The translations under genes and the position numbers were made by a program. DNA of 21,852 bases. It comes from JAISGQ01 sp045534445. Lineage in GTDB: Bacteria > Bacillota > Clostridia > Oscillospirales > Acutalibacteraceae. Positions within the stretch are counted from its first letter, which is position 1; each line of letters begins with the position of its first letter. Below the pieces are notes generated by a model. It saw only the letters and a list, made by a program, of their open reading frames with translations, had not been told where the DNA came from and did no database searches. The stretch spans positions 1 through 21,852 of the forward strand of contig JAZSJQ010000094.1 in NCBI GenBank assembly GCA_045534445.1. Direction: 5' to 3'. Below, piece after piece: positions 13,461 through 20,103 of this stretch.

Positions 13461-15431
13461 TCAGATATCCATGATTATGGGAAGTATCATGGGACTGCGC
13501 TTTGTTCTTTCGTAGAGATATTTTGAGAGCTCGTCACGAAGCCTGTTTTTCATTACATTCCAGTCGCGTACTCTCTTACTCATGCAGGCTTCCAGAACCT
13601 CACCTGCAAGCTCTCTTATTTCGTCAATAAGGGGCTCGGCATCACGGACATACACAAAGCCTCTCGATACCACATCGGGTCCGCTTATGATCTCGCCCTC
13701 GGCGGTATCTACCGTAGCCGCGACGATAATAAGTCCGTCCTCGCCTAAATGCTTTCTGTCACGAAGCACTACGCTTCCCACATCACCGACACCGTAGCCG
13801 TCAACAAGCACTCTGCCTGCCTGCACTCTGCCCGTTTTCTTTATGCCCTTTTTCGACACATCGACACTGTCGCCAAGCTCGCAGATGAGAACATTCTCAT
13901 CGGGAATGCCAACCGCATGAGCAAGCATTGCGTGCTTTTTAAGATGCTTCTGCTCGCCGTGGACGGGAATGAAATACTTAGGCTTTATAAGGCTGAGCAT
14001 AAGCTTCAGTTCTTCCTGGCAGGCGTGACCCGACACATGGACATCGTACATCTTCTCATAAACGACCTCACAGCCATGACGGAGAAGCTCGTTTACGACG
14101 TTGCTGACCATTTTCTCGTTGCCGGGGATTGGTGTTGCGGAAATGATTATAAAATCGTCCTCACCGACAGCTATCTGTCTGTGCTCGCCGAATGCCATTC
14201 TTGTCATGGCGCTCATGGGCTCGCCCTGACTGCCTGTGGTTATAAGCACTATCTGATCCTTGCGGTATCTGTTTATCATGGCAAGGTCTATCATCGTTCC
14301 GTCCGGAACATTGAGATAGCCAAGCTCCTGAGCAATGGCAACGGCATTTATCATGCTCCTGCCGCTTATTGCGACTTTTCTGCCGTGCTTTGCGGCACAG
14401 TCGATTATCTGCTGTATTCTCTGAAGATTTGATGCAAAGGTCGCTATTATTATTCTGCGGGACATTGCAGCAGCAGAGGTAAACAAGGTCTCAAAAGATG
14501 CGCCCACATTCTTTTCACTCATGGTAAAACCTGCGCGCTCGGCATTGGTGGAGTCTGCAAGATAGCAGAGAACACCCTCTTTTCCAAGCTCTGCAAAACG
14601 TCCCAGGTCGATCATCTCACCGTATACGGGAGTGGAATCTATCTTGAAGTCGCCTGTGTGGACTATTACGCCGCTGTCGGTATGCAGTGCTACTGCAACC
14701 GCATCGGGAATCGAATGGTTTACATTTATGAATTCAACATCGATGCCGCCGAGGGTAACTGTCTCGCCCGGCTTTACGATATTGCGCTTTGTCTGACCGA
14801 ATATGCCGTGCTCCTTGAGCTTGCAGTCCACAAGTCCCATTGTGAGCTTTGTGCCGTAGATGGGAAGATTCAGCTCCTTGAGAAGATAGGGCAGTGCGCC
14901 GATATGGTCCTCATGGGCATGAGTCAGCACTACGCCGCGTATCTTCGATGCATTCTGCTGTACATAGGAAAAATCGGGAATGACTATGTCGATACCCAGC
15001 ATCTGGTCATCGGGAAATGCCATGCCGCAATCCACAAGCACTGCGTCATCGCCGTATTCGTACATGGTGATGTTCTTGCCTATCTCATTAAGACCGCCGA
15101 TGAATGTTATCTTGACGGGCTTCTGGGACGCCGCTTTGCTTCTGTTCGATTTTACAGTGTTCTTTGCGGCACTCTGAGTCCTGCTTTTTGTCTGGGCAGT
15201 CTTTGCGCTCTGTGTACTCTTTGACTGCTTTGCCTTGCTCTGGGCAGGTGCCTTTGCAGCGTTCTGCTTCACAGCAGGCTTTTTGCTTTTTGGTGCGGTG
15301 CTCTTGGTCTTTTCCTTTACCGCATTCTGCTTCTTGGTCTCGGCTTTCGCGCCTCCTGAAGTATTCTTAGCCGGGCGGCTGTTTTTTGCCGTCTGACTCT
15401 TTGTACTCTTATTTTTCTGTGTCTGAGCCAC
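13461..15431 (-). CDS. rnjA: Ribonuclease J with a long basic N-terminal extension
   Basis: RNase J is a metallo-beta-lactamase/beta-CASP enzyme with 5'-3' exo- and endonuclease activity in mRNA decay. The core starts near residue 106 with KITFIGGLNEIGKNITMYEY. It has the zinc motif HAHEDH (171-176), HTGDFKID, LADSTNAERAGFTMSE, the ITTGSQGEPMSAMTRMA beta-CASP segment, HVSGHACQEELKLML and KYFIPVHGEQKHLKKHA. The family is about 555 residues, but this protein has 656. The first 105 or so are almost only K, A, S, T, Q and N, with no predicted fold, and end at ASQKPV. The start is a GTG with GGAGGT seven bases upstream. First gene of the long operon. The rnjA name rather than rnjB is inferred. Confidence 0.94.
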   Translation of the reverse strand: MAQTQKNKSTKSQTAKNSRPAKNTSGGAKAETKKQNAVKEKTKSTAPKSKKPAVKQNAAKAPAQSKAKQSKSTQSAKTAQTKSRTQSAAKNTVKSNRSKAASQKPVKITFIGGLNEIGKNITMYEYGDDAVLVDCGMAFPDDQMLGIDIVIPDFSYVQQNASKIRGVVLTHAHEDHIGALPYLLKELNLPIYGTKLTMGLVDCKLKEHGIFGQTKRNIVKPGETVTLGGIDVEFINVNHSIPDAVAVALHTDSGVIVHTGDFKIDSTPVYGEMIDLGRFAELGKEGVLCYLADSTNAERAGFTMSEKNVGASFETLFTSAAAMSRRIIIATFASNLQRIQQIIDCAAKHGRKVAISGRSMINAVAIAQELGYLNVPDGTMIDLAMINRYRKDQIVLITTGSQGEPMSAMTRMAFGEHRQIAVGEDDFIIISATPIPGNEKMVSNVVNELLRHGCEVVYEKMYDVHVSGHACQEELKLMLSLIKPKYFIPVHGEQKHLKKHAMLAHAVGIPDENVLICELGDSVDVSKKGIKKTGRVQAGRVLVDGYGVGDVGSVVLRDRKHLGEDGLIIVAATVDTAEGEIISGPDVVSRGFVYVRDAEPLIDEIRELAGEVLEACMSKRVRDWNVMKNRLRDELSKYLYERTKRSPMILPIIMDI

Positions 15432-15574
15432 TTAATAACCTCCGGTTTTTTTATTATTATCAATCTATAAGCCCGCTCTGCATACGCCAGCAGCGGACGA
15501 AAGCTCTGTTTTTCGCCGTAAAATGGGATTTTTTCGGCATTTCGCGCATTACACGCTATTTATCCACTGTAAAT

Positions 15575-15603
15575 ATTTTACTAAAATCGGGCAACAAAGT
15601 CAA
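15575..15603 (-). promoter_or_regulatory. Probable promoter of the rnjA-ftsH operon
   Basis: On the minus strand TTGACT (15598-15603), a 17-base spacer and TAAAAT (15575-15580) make a good sigma-A promoter. It lies just 14 bases beyond the stop codon of the membrane-protein gene. It would give a 5' untranslated leader of about 135 bases before the rnjA GTG. The leader has no clear terminator-like hairpin. RNase J genes are sometimes autoregulated through the leader; that is not shown here. Confidence 0.65.
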
Positions 15604-15617
15604 TACAGTACCTAACA

Positions 15618-16202
15618 TCACAGATACGCAAGCACACACGCCGCTGCCGCGCCCATTACACAGCATCTGTCCGAGGATATTTCTTTCATTCCTCTTGAGA
15701 GAAGTCCGCAGGACGCTATCACCGAAAATGCCGCAGGCATTCGGGTACTGAATATCCCTGCAATATTGCCTGCAGCCGCACACAGAAGAAGCAGTACGGT
15801 TTTTTTGCCCTCTGCATCTCTCAGACCTGTACAGCCCAGCCGCACCCCCTCTGCCGATGCATTGATTATTGGCTTTTCATATGCTATGTATTCGCTGTCG
15901 GCTGAGGAAAAGAAGATATATAATGATGTAAGAAGAAGTCCGCTGTGTCTGCCCGAGAGAAGCCCAAAAAGCAAAAGGGCTCCTAAAGTCGTTATGCTCA
16001 GCATAACAAAGCCCATGATCTCTCCGAACACCACCGAATATGTCCATGCGCATCTGCCGCAAAGGCGCGATATCGCTTCCGCTATGCAGAAGCCTGCACA
16101 GAAGCTTTCTGTCTTTTCTTTTTCCAGCCTCATCAGGCGCGGCAGATATAATGCCAGAGCGGTCATTGCCGTCTCTGCTGTTACCGCTGCGAATTCCCCC
16201 AT
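15618..16202 (-). CDS. Unrecognised polytopic membrane protein
   Basis: I cannot name this 194-residue protein. It is rich in Ala, Leu, Gly, Ser and Cys. Hydrophobic segments lie at about residues 8-24, 58-84, 86-98, 135-151 and 155-168, with a weak one at 181-194. Between them is a polar loop (about 99-133: SADSEYIAYEKPIINASAEGVRLGCTGLRDAEGKK). Cysteines are frequent (about nine). The ATG follows GGGGGTGAC. It stands alone: a strong terminator closes the preceding gene 46 bases before its start, and the rnjA promoter begins just after its stop. Any promoter must lie in those 46 bases, where no sigma-A match is obvious. A sporulation role is possible in this genome but nothing seen demands it. 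Confidence 0.7.
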   Translation of the reverse strand: MGEFAAVTAETAMTALALYLPRLMRLEKEKTESFCAGFCIAEAISRLCGRCAWTYSVVFGEIMGFVMLSITTLGALLLFGLLSGRHSGLLLTSLYIFFSSADSEYIAYEKPIINASAEGVRLGCTGLRDAEGKKTVLLLLCAAAGNIAGIFSTRMPAAFSVIASCGLLSRGMKEISSDRCCVMGAAAACVLAYL

Positions 16203-16248
16203 GCTGTCACCCCCATATGCGGATATATATGCGCAAACGGCACTCCAT

Positions 16249-16288
16249 AAAACAAAAGCGGCTGCAAAAAAGCAGCCGCTTTTGTTTT
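16249..16288. terminator. Terminator of the sigma/anti-sigma operon
   Basis: A perfect 17-bp stem (16249-16265 with 16272-16288) with a GC-rich top (GCGGCTGC) closes a six-A loop. A/T tracts at the base make it competent on either strand. It starts 9 bases after the anti-sigma stop codon. Confidence 0.9.
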
Positions 16289-16297
16289 TATATGTCC

Positions 16298-17494
16298 TCA
16301 GACAGCTCCGGGGTAGTCAAGATGAAATGCATTCACAAAACTGTTTTCAATATAGCTGTTGTCAGTTTTTACATTCACTTCTTCAATCTTGATCTTTCCG
16401 TCGTGAACACTTGCGCCGAGGGTTGCCTCATATGTCTTTCCGTCCATTGTCAGAAGCACATCAAATTCGGTCACCCAGTATTTATTGAGTTCCGAATAGG
16501 TGCAGCCGCTTCTTCTTATATTTTTAAGATCGAAGCCGTTTCCCTCAAAACGCTTCAGGCCGTCTTCATAGTCGGCACGGATAAAGTCTTCAAACTCGGA
16601 AAGGGACATACCCTTTGCTTTCCCGTAGTACTTCTGATTGTAATTATAGCTGTCCTCCGCCTGCATGAGAAGCATGGGCTTTACCTCTTCGTACAGCTTT
16701 TCATCAGCTAAATACAAGCCGCAGAAAATGTCATAAGCATAACTTTTTTCGCTGACATTACTGTGCTCACCGACGTAATATTCGCCCCACTCGGTGCTGA
16801 TAAGCTCATAGGTCTCGAAATTCAAGGTACACTCTTCGCCCATTATTATCTTATCGGGATTCTTTGCGGCGATTCTTTCAAACTCATCACAGGGGATAAC
16901 AGGTGCGTTGACCTCAAGCAGCAAAAACTCCCATATATCCCTCTCACCATGACCTTCAATATATTCTTTGTACATATATTCGCTTACTGCCCATTTTTTA
17001 CCGCTTAGCTCTATTATTCTGTATTCTGCGGTGTATTCATCCTTCTCCCATGAAATTACATCCTGCACATCATAATAGAGTTTTTCGCAATACATCATAT
17101 CTGCGGCTTTTTTGTAATCTCCGCTTTCTGCTGCTTTTGCAAAACGCTCTGCGGCTGTTATGTCATCAATATTCGTAAAGCAGATTCCTCTGCCTCTTAC
17201 CTGATTTACACTGAGCAGAAGTATCGGGAGCATCATAAGCACTGCTACAAGAGACAGCGCCCATTTAGTTCGTATCTTTTTAAGTCCTCTCCTTACTGTC
17301 TGCTCATCTCTTTCTTCATTTTCCGTAAACTCACTGAAAATATCAGGAAATAAGTCAGCCTTTTCTTCCGACAGCCTTCTGCATTTCTCACACTCCTGCA
17401 GGTGCTCCTCTACCGCTTTTCTGCTTTCTTCACTGCACACCTCGTCCTCATATAAAGGGAGCAGGTCTCTTATAATTTCACAGCTTATTTTCAT
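16298..17494 (-). CDS. Zinc-finger anti-sigma factor, membrane-spanning
   Basis: This protein is expected to hold the ECF sigma factor encoded just upstream. Residues 1-40 form an anti-sigma zinc domain (ZAS): Cys5 and then H31-x3-C35-x2-C38 in EEHLQECEKCRRL, with the preceding LLPLYEDEVCSEESR helix. One TM segment (about 76-95, TKWALSLVAVLMMLPILLLSV) separates it from a 300-residue outer domain. That domain resembles no named sensor I can identify; it contains several acidic and tyrosine-rich stretches. The ATG overlaps the sigma stop as ATGA, a standard coupling for such pairs. The 398-residue length is greater than for most simple anti-sigma factors, so the outer domain probably carries the signal input. 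Confidence 0.9.
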   Translation of the reverse strand: MKISCEIIRDLLPLYEDEVCSEESRKAVEEHLQECEKCRRLSEEKADLFPDIFSEFTENEERDEQTVRRGLKKIRTKWALSLVAVLMMLPILLLSVNQVRGRGICFTNIDDITAAERFAKAAESGDYKKAADMMYCEKLYYDVQDVISWEKDEYTAEYRIIELSGKKWAVSEYMYKEYIEGHGERDIWEFLLLEVNAPVIPCDEFERIAAKNPDKIIMGEECTLNFETYELISTEWGEYYVGEHSNVSEKSYAYDIFCGLYLADEKLYEEVKPMLLMQAEDSYNYNQKYYGKAKGMSLSEFEDFIRADYEDGLKRFEGNGFDLKNIRRSGCTYSELNKYWVTEFDVLLTMDGKTYEATLGASVHDGKIKIEEVNVKTDNSYIENSFVNAFHLDYPGAV

Positions 17495-17976
17495 TTTCTC
17501 ATCTCCTCTATGATCTGCTGTCTGGCACGATAGTATGTCACCCTCGCCCAGCTTTCTGATTTATCATGGCTTCTTGCTATTTCGCTGAGTTTTACATTTC
17601 CGTATGCGTGAAGGATAAAAACCTCCTTATACGGCTCACTGAGCTTCAAAACTGCCTCCCGTATTCTTTCATAGTCTTCCCTCTTCATAATCCTGTCCTC
17701 AGCGGATTCCTCCTCTGACTCCATTTCCATGTCCTCAAGGGGCTTGTCCGCAAAGCGTCTGCCTCTTTTACATTCCTTTATCCATGCGTTTTTTCCAAGG
17801 GTGCACAGCCATGTATAAAGGCTTGCGCGCCCTTCAAATCGGTCAATGTGAAGAAATGCTCTGTAAAATGTCTCCTGAAGCAGCTCCTCAGCCTGCTGTT
17901 CATTTCTGCTCAGGGAGAGCAAAAATCGGTAGACTGCCTTTGCATATTCTTCATACACCTTCTGAAAATCCGACAC
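17491..17976 (-). CDS. ECF-type RNA polymerase sigma factor
   Basis: This is an extracytoplasmic-function sigma factor, a two-domain sigma-70 relative that redirects RNA polymerase under envelope stress. Region 2 spans about residues 5-70 (YRFLLSLSRNEQQAEELLQETFYRAFLHIDRFEGRASLYTWLCTLGKNAWI). Region 4 is at about 105-158 (LKLSEPYKEVFILHAYGNVKLSEIARSHDKSESWARVTYYRARQQI). Length 161 is normal. The start is a GTG at 17976 after GGGAGGGAG. It begins 67 bases before the end of the acyltransferase gene, in another frame, and overlaps the anti-sigma start by four bases. Targets and signal are unknown; resemblance is to the SigM/SigW-like groups only in a general way. Confidence 0.93.
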   Translation of the reverse strand: MSDFQKVYEEYAKAVYRFLLSLSRNEQQAEELLQETFYRAFLHIDRFEGRASLYTWLCTLGKNAWIKECKRGRRFADKPLEDMEMESEEESAEDRIMKREDYERIREAVLKLSEPYKEVFILHAYGNVKLSEIARSHDKSESWARVTYYRARQQIIEEMRK

Positions 17977-18887
17977 TTATTCTCCCTCCCTTTGCGTTCA
18001 GCGATGCTGTACAGCGGACCTCTCCACTGAGTCAGTTTGAATATAACATAAATGAGCAATGCGGAAAACACTGCACACAAAAGAAAGTGCGTGTTTGGGC
18101 TTCTCAGATACATGACCGCAGGGGCATGAATGAGATATATGGTCATTGTATCAGCTCCTGCTTTCGTAAAAGCAAAACGTATATCAGGGCTCCATGTCAG
18201 CAGGAAAAAGCCTGCCAAGGCACTTGTGAGTATGCATACTCCTCGCATAGCCAAGCCCGTTCTGATGCTCTCATAGGGCGATGCTCCATACAGAAAATCT
18301 GCTGAAATGAAATTTTTCGACAGAACCATCAGAAATACCGAAACGGCAAGTGATATTATCCCTTGCATACGCCATTTCTGCCATCTTGTTTCGGGATCAC
18401 ATATAACGCCCAGCCAGAAAAACGGAAAGAAAACGAGGGTACGCGAAGCTGACAGCACCCTCCCTATGAAGGGAAAGCACCCTGCCCATAAGCTTATAAC
18501 TATTGCCGCAATCAGTATTATAAGCTTTGCTCTTTTGTATTTTATAAGCAGCCATGCAGCCCCCAGCCAACAGCATAAGCTCAGCAGATACCACAGATGC
18601 CACCATGGCTTTATAGGCGATGCCCCGAAAAGAAGCACAGCCGCCCCCTGACTTAACAGATATATCGGCACAAGACGCTTTATCTGCCTTGTGCAGTCCT
18701 TTCTGTCTCTTATGAACAGACCCGATAAAAACGCAAAAAGCGGCATATGTATAAAATAAATTATCCTGTACTGCCAATTTACGCTTTGGGTCATCTCTGC
18801 CTGAGGCTCAAGAAAATGACCGTATATTACAAGAAATATCAGAAGTAATTTCAGATTGCAGTAATCCGCTCTCCTTGTTTTAACCAC
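17910..18887 (-). CDS. Acyltransferase-3 family membrane protein
   Basis: Members of this family transfer acyl groups, commonly acetyl, to sugars of surface polymers. The 325-residue chain has about ten TM segments. The N-terminal signature NLKLLLIFLVIYGHFLEP carries the likely catalytic histidine (about residue 25), and YFIHMPLFAFLSGLFIRD follows. Then WWHLWYLLSL, FFPFFWLGV and a C-terminal MTIYLIHAPAVMYLR, all typical of the fold. The GTG start has GGAGGTG in front. The last 22 residues are encoded inside the sigma gene and form a basic, cysteine-containing tail after ERKGREN. A one-base shift would give a TAA just before the sigma GTG, so the tail may be a recent extension. The substrate is unknown. 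Confidence 0.88.
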   Translation of the reverse strand: MVKTRRADYCNLKLLLIFLVIYGHFLEPQAEMTQSVNWQYRIIYFIHMPLFAFLSGLFIRDRKDCTRQIKRLVPIYLLSQGAAVLLFGASPIKPWWHLWYLLSLCCWLGAAWLLIKYKRAKLIILIAAIVISLWAGCFPFIGRVLSASRTLVFFPFFWLGVICDPETRWQKWRMQGIISLAVSVFLMVLSKNFISADFLYGASPYESIRTGLAMRGVCILTSALAGFFLLTWSPDIRFAFTKAGADTMTIYLIHAPAVMYLRSPNTHFLLCAVFSALLIYVIFKLTQWRGPLYSIAERKGRENKCRIFRRCMKNMQRQSTDFCSP

Positions 18888-18944
18888 CTTTTCACCTCCT
18901 GTATATTGGAGCTCTGAAATGGATAAACGTTACAAAACAGACAG

Positions 18945-18972
18945 ATATTATCGGGCTCTTGTTTGTTGACAA
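18945..18972 (-). promoter_or_regulatory. Possible promoter of the acyltransferase-sigma operon
   Basis: On the minus strand TTGTCA (18967-18972), 16 bases and TAATAT (18945-18950) give a moderate sigma-A match. Its -35 overlaps the -35 of the rightward promoter at 18966 in a near-palindrome, TTGTTGACAA, so the two promoters would compete. A TGTAAC further downstream could be an ECF -35 for autoregulation, but no matching -10 was found. Confidence 0.35.
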
Positions 18973-18994
18973 GCATCTTACCCTTTGCTATACT
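18966..18994 (+). promoter_or_regulatory. Promoter of the first zinc-ribbon gene
   Basis: TTGACA (18966-18971), 17 bases and TATACT (18989-18994) form a strong sigma-A promoter, with TG one base before the -10. It lies 51 bases before the ATG at 19046. Confidence 0.8.
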
Positions 18995-19045
18995 GAATTT
19001 ACATATATTGGGATGCATTTTTAAAAAGAGTAAAGGAGCGGTTTT

Positions 19046-19411
19046 ATGAAGAAAACGAAAAATATGTCTGTGAAAATATGCAGGAAATGCGGAACAATCA
19101 ACAGCGCGCTGAAAGAGCACTGTGAAAATTGCGCGGAAGAGCTTTCCGAGCCTATGAGTCAAAAGCGCGCCTCAATTGAAATTGAAATCATAGGTATTGA
19201 AAAACGTATAAATGAAAAATCAGGTAATCGGAACGGTCTTACCAAAGGTGAGACAAGTATGGTGAGATCGCATTCGCCGGGTGTCAGCAGAGGGCTTCTG
19301 CTCGGTCTTGTCACGGGACCGCACCGTGAAAAGCGCACTCTGAAACGTCTCAAGAAGCGCCTCGAGCGCATAGAAGCCAAAGAAGAAAAAGCATCTGCGC
19401 GTAACAATTGA
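19046..19411 (+). CDS. Small zinc-ribbon protein with charged C-terminal helix (copy 1)
   Basis: This 121-residue protein has two CxxC knuckles (C12, C15, C26, C29) in KICRKCGTINSALKEHCENCAEEL, a classic zinc-ribbon layout. A coiled stretch beginning LSEPMSQKRASIEIEIIGIEKR comes next. A middle section is rich in Gly, Ser and Arg with one short hydrophobic patch (SRGLLLGLVTG). The C-terminus is a highly basic helix, LKRLKKRLERIEAKEEKAS. No signal peptide or TM segment. It is a paralog of the next gene. I do not recognise a family beyond zinc ribbon; RNA, DNA or protein binding is possible. The ATG is preceded by AAAGGAG. It has its own promoter and terminator. Confidence 0.8.
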   Translation: MKKTKNMSVKICRKCGTINSALKEHCENCAEELSEPMSQKRASIEIEIIGIEKRINEKSGNRNGLTKGETSMVRSHSPGVSRGLLLGLVTGPHREKRTLKRLKKRLERIEAKEEKASARNN

Positions 19412-19414
19412 TTT

Positions 19415-19454
19415 AAAAAGGCTGTTCGGGAAATTTCTCCTCGGACAGCTTTTT
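19415..19454 (+). terminator. Terminator after zinc-ribbon copy 1
   Basis: GCTGTTCG (19421-19428) pairs with CGGACAGC (19442-19449), with one G:T, around a 13-base loop. Flanking A5 and T5 extend the stem. It starts four bases past the stop codon. Confidence 0.75.
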
Positions 19455-19467
19455 CATTCAGCCATGC

Positions 19468-19505
19468 AGCATAAACATCGTCTGTTTATTGACAATGTTT
19501 ATGCT
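19468..19505. promoter_or_regulatory. 11-bp perfect inverted repeat, likely operator of copy 2
   Basis: AGCATAAACAT (19468-19478) and ATGTTTATGCT (19495-19505) are exact complements with a 16-base spacer. The -35 box (19489-19494) is the last part of the spacer and the right arm fills the start of the -35/-10 gap. Placement and symmetry are those of a repressor site for a dimer. The regulator is unknown. Confidence 0.55.
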
Positions 19506-19517
19506 TTAAATTATAAT
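19489..19517 (+). promoter_or_regulatory. Full-consensus promoter of the second zinc-ribbon gene
   Basis: TTGACA (19489-19494), 17 bases and TATAAT (19512-19517) match the sigma-A consensus at every position. It lies 73 bases before the GTG at 19591. Confidence 0.85.
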
Positions 19518-19590
19518 ATTGCTGTATATTAATGGGATAAGCGGAATTATTTTCCGTTTTAATTTTGAAAAGAGAATGGGAGTGTTTATT

Positions 19591-19950
19591 GTGTCAAACA
19601 TAAAGCCATCAGTAAGGATCTGCCCGAAATGCGGAACTATCTACAGCATTTCCAAGACCCGATGTGACGACTGCTTTGAAAAGCTTTCTGAGTCAATGAG
19701 CCAGAAGCTTGCATCGCTTGAATCGGAAGTGATTAAAACAGAAAGATATATCGCCGGAAGATCCGCCAGCAAAAATTACTGCACCGAAGAAGAAGCAAAG
19801 CAGCTTTGGGTTTCCACCGCAATTCACCGAAAGTTTGTGCCGACCCTGCCTTCCGAGCGAAAGCGTCAGGATCAGCGCCGTCTTGAAAAATTGCGGAAGC
19901 GGCTTGAAAAGCTTCGCCAAAAGGAAATGCCCAAGGCATCGGAAGAATGA
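19591..19950 (+). CDS. Small zinc-ribbon protein with charged C-terminal helix (copy 2)
   Basis: This 119-residue paralog of the preceding gene has CxxC pairs at C11/C14 and C25/C28 with the same spacing, then the shared LSESMSQKLASLESEVIKTE. It ends in the basic helix RRLEKLRKRLEKLRQKEMPKASEE. The middle section (YCTEEEAKQLWVSTAIHRKFVPTLPSERK) differs from copy 1. I chose the GTG at 19591 because GGGAG lies 8 bases upstream and MSNIKPSVRICPKCGT then aligns with the start of copy 1. The open frame continues upstream to 19519 but lacks a ribosome-binding site there. Similarity is strong at both ends and weak in the middle, suggesting an old duplication with a diverged core. Function unknown. 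Confidence 0.8.
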   Translation: MSNIKPSVRICPKCGTIYSISKTRCDDCFEKLSESMSQKLASLESEVIKTERYIAGRSASKNYCTEEEAKQLWVSTAIHRKFVPTLPSERKRQDQRRLEKLRKRLEKLRQKEMPKASEE

Positions 19951-19959
19951 TATGATTAC

Positions 19960-20004
19960 GGGCTGTCTGAGCCGCCACAGGCATCGGACAGTCCTTTCTT
20001 TTTT
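19960..20004 (+). terminator. Terminator after zinc-ribbon copy 2
   Basis: GGGCTGTC pairs with GGACAGTCC (19986-19994), with wobble, around a loop holding a small GCC/GGC stem, then a T-rich run (TTTCTTTTTT). The stem sequence resembles that of the terminator after copy 1. Confidence 0.7.
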
Positions 20005-20031
20005 GTACACCGCTAAATTTGCGGCGTTTTC

Positions 20032-20060
20032 TTGACATATCAGCTTTAAATGTATATAAT
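20032..20060 (+). promoter_or_regulatory. Full-consensus promoter of greA
   Basis: TTGACA (20032-20037), a 17-base spacer and TATAAT (20055-20060) match the sigma-A consensus throughout. It sits 44 bases before the greA ATG. Confidence 0.85.
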
Positions 20061-20103
20061 GTATCGAAGCTATTTGAAATACGTTTTTGAAAGGAAGTTA
20101 GTT

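Noticed and set aside
14658..15224. Plus-strand frame opposite the RNase J N-terminus
   Set aside because: It is created by the codon bias of rnjA, and the true strand has the zinc motif.
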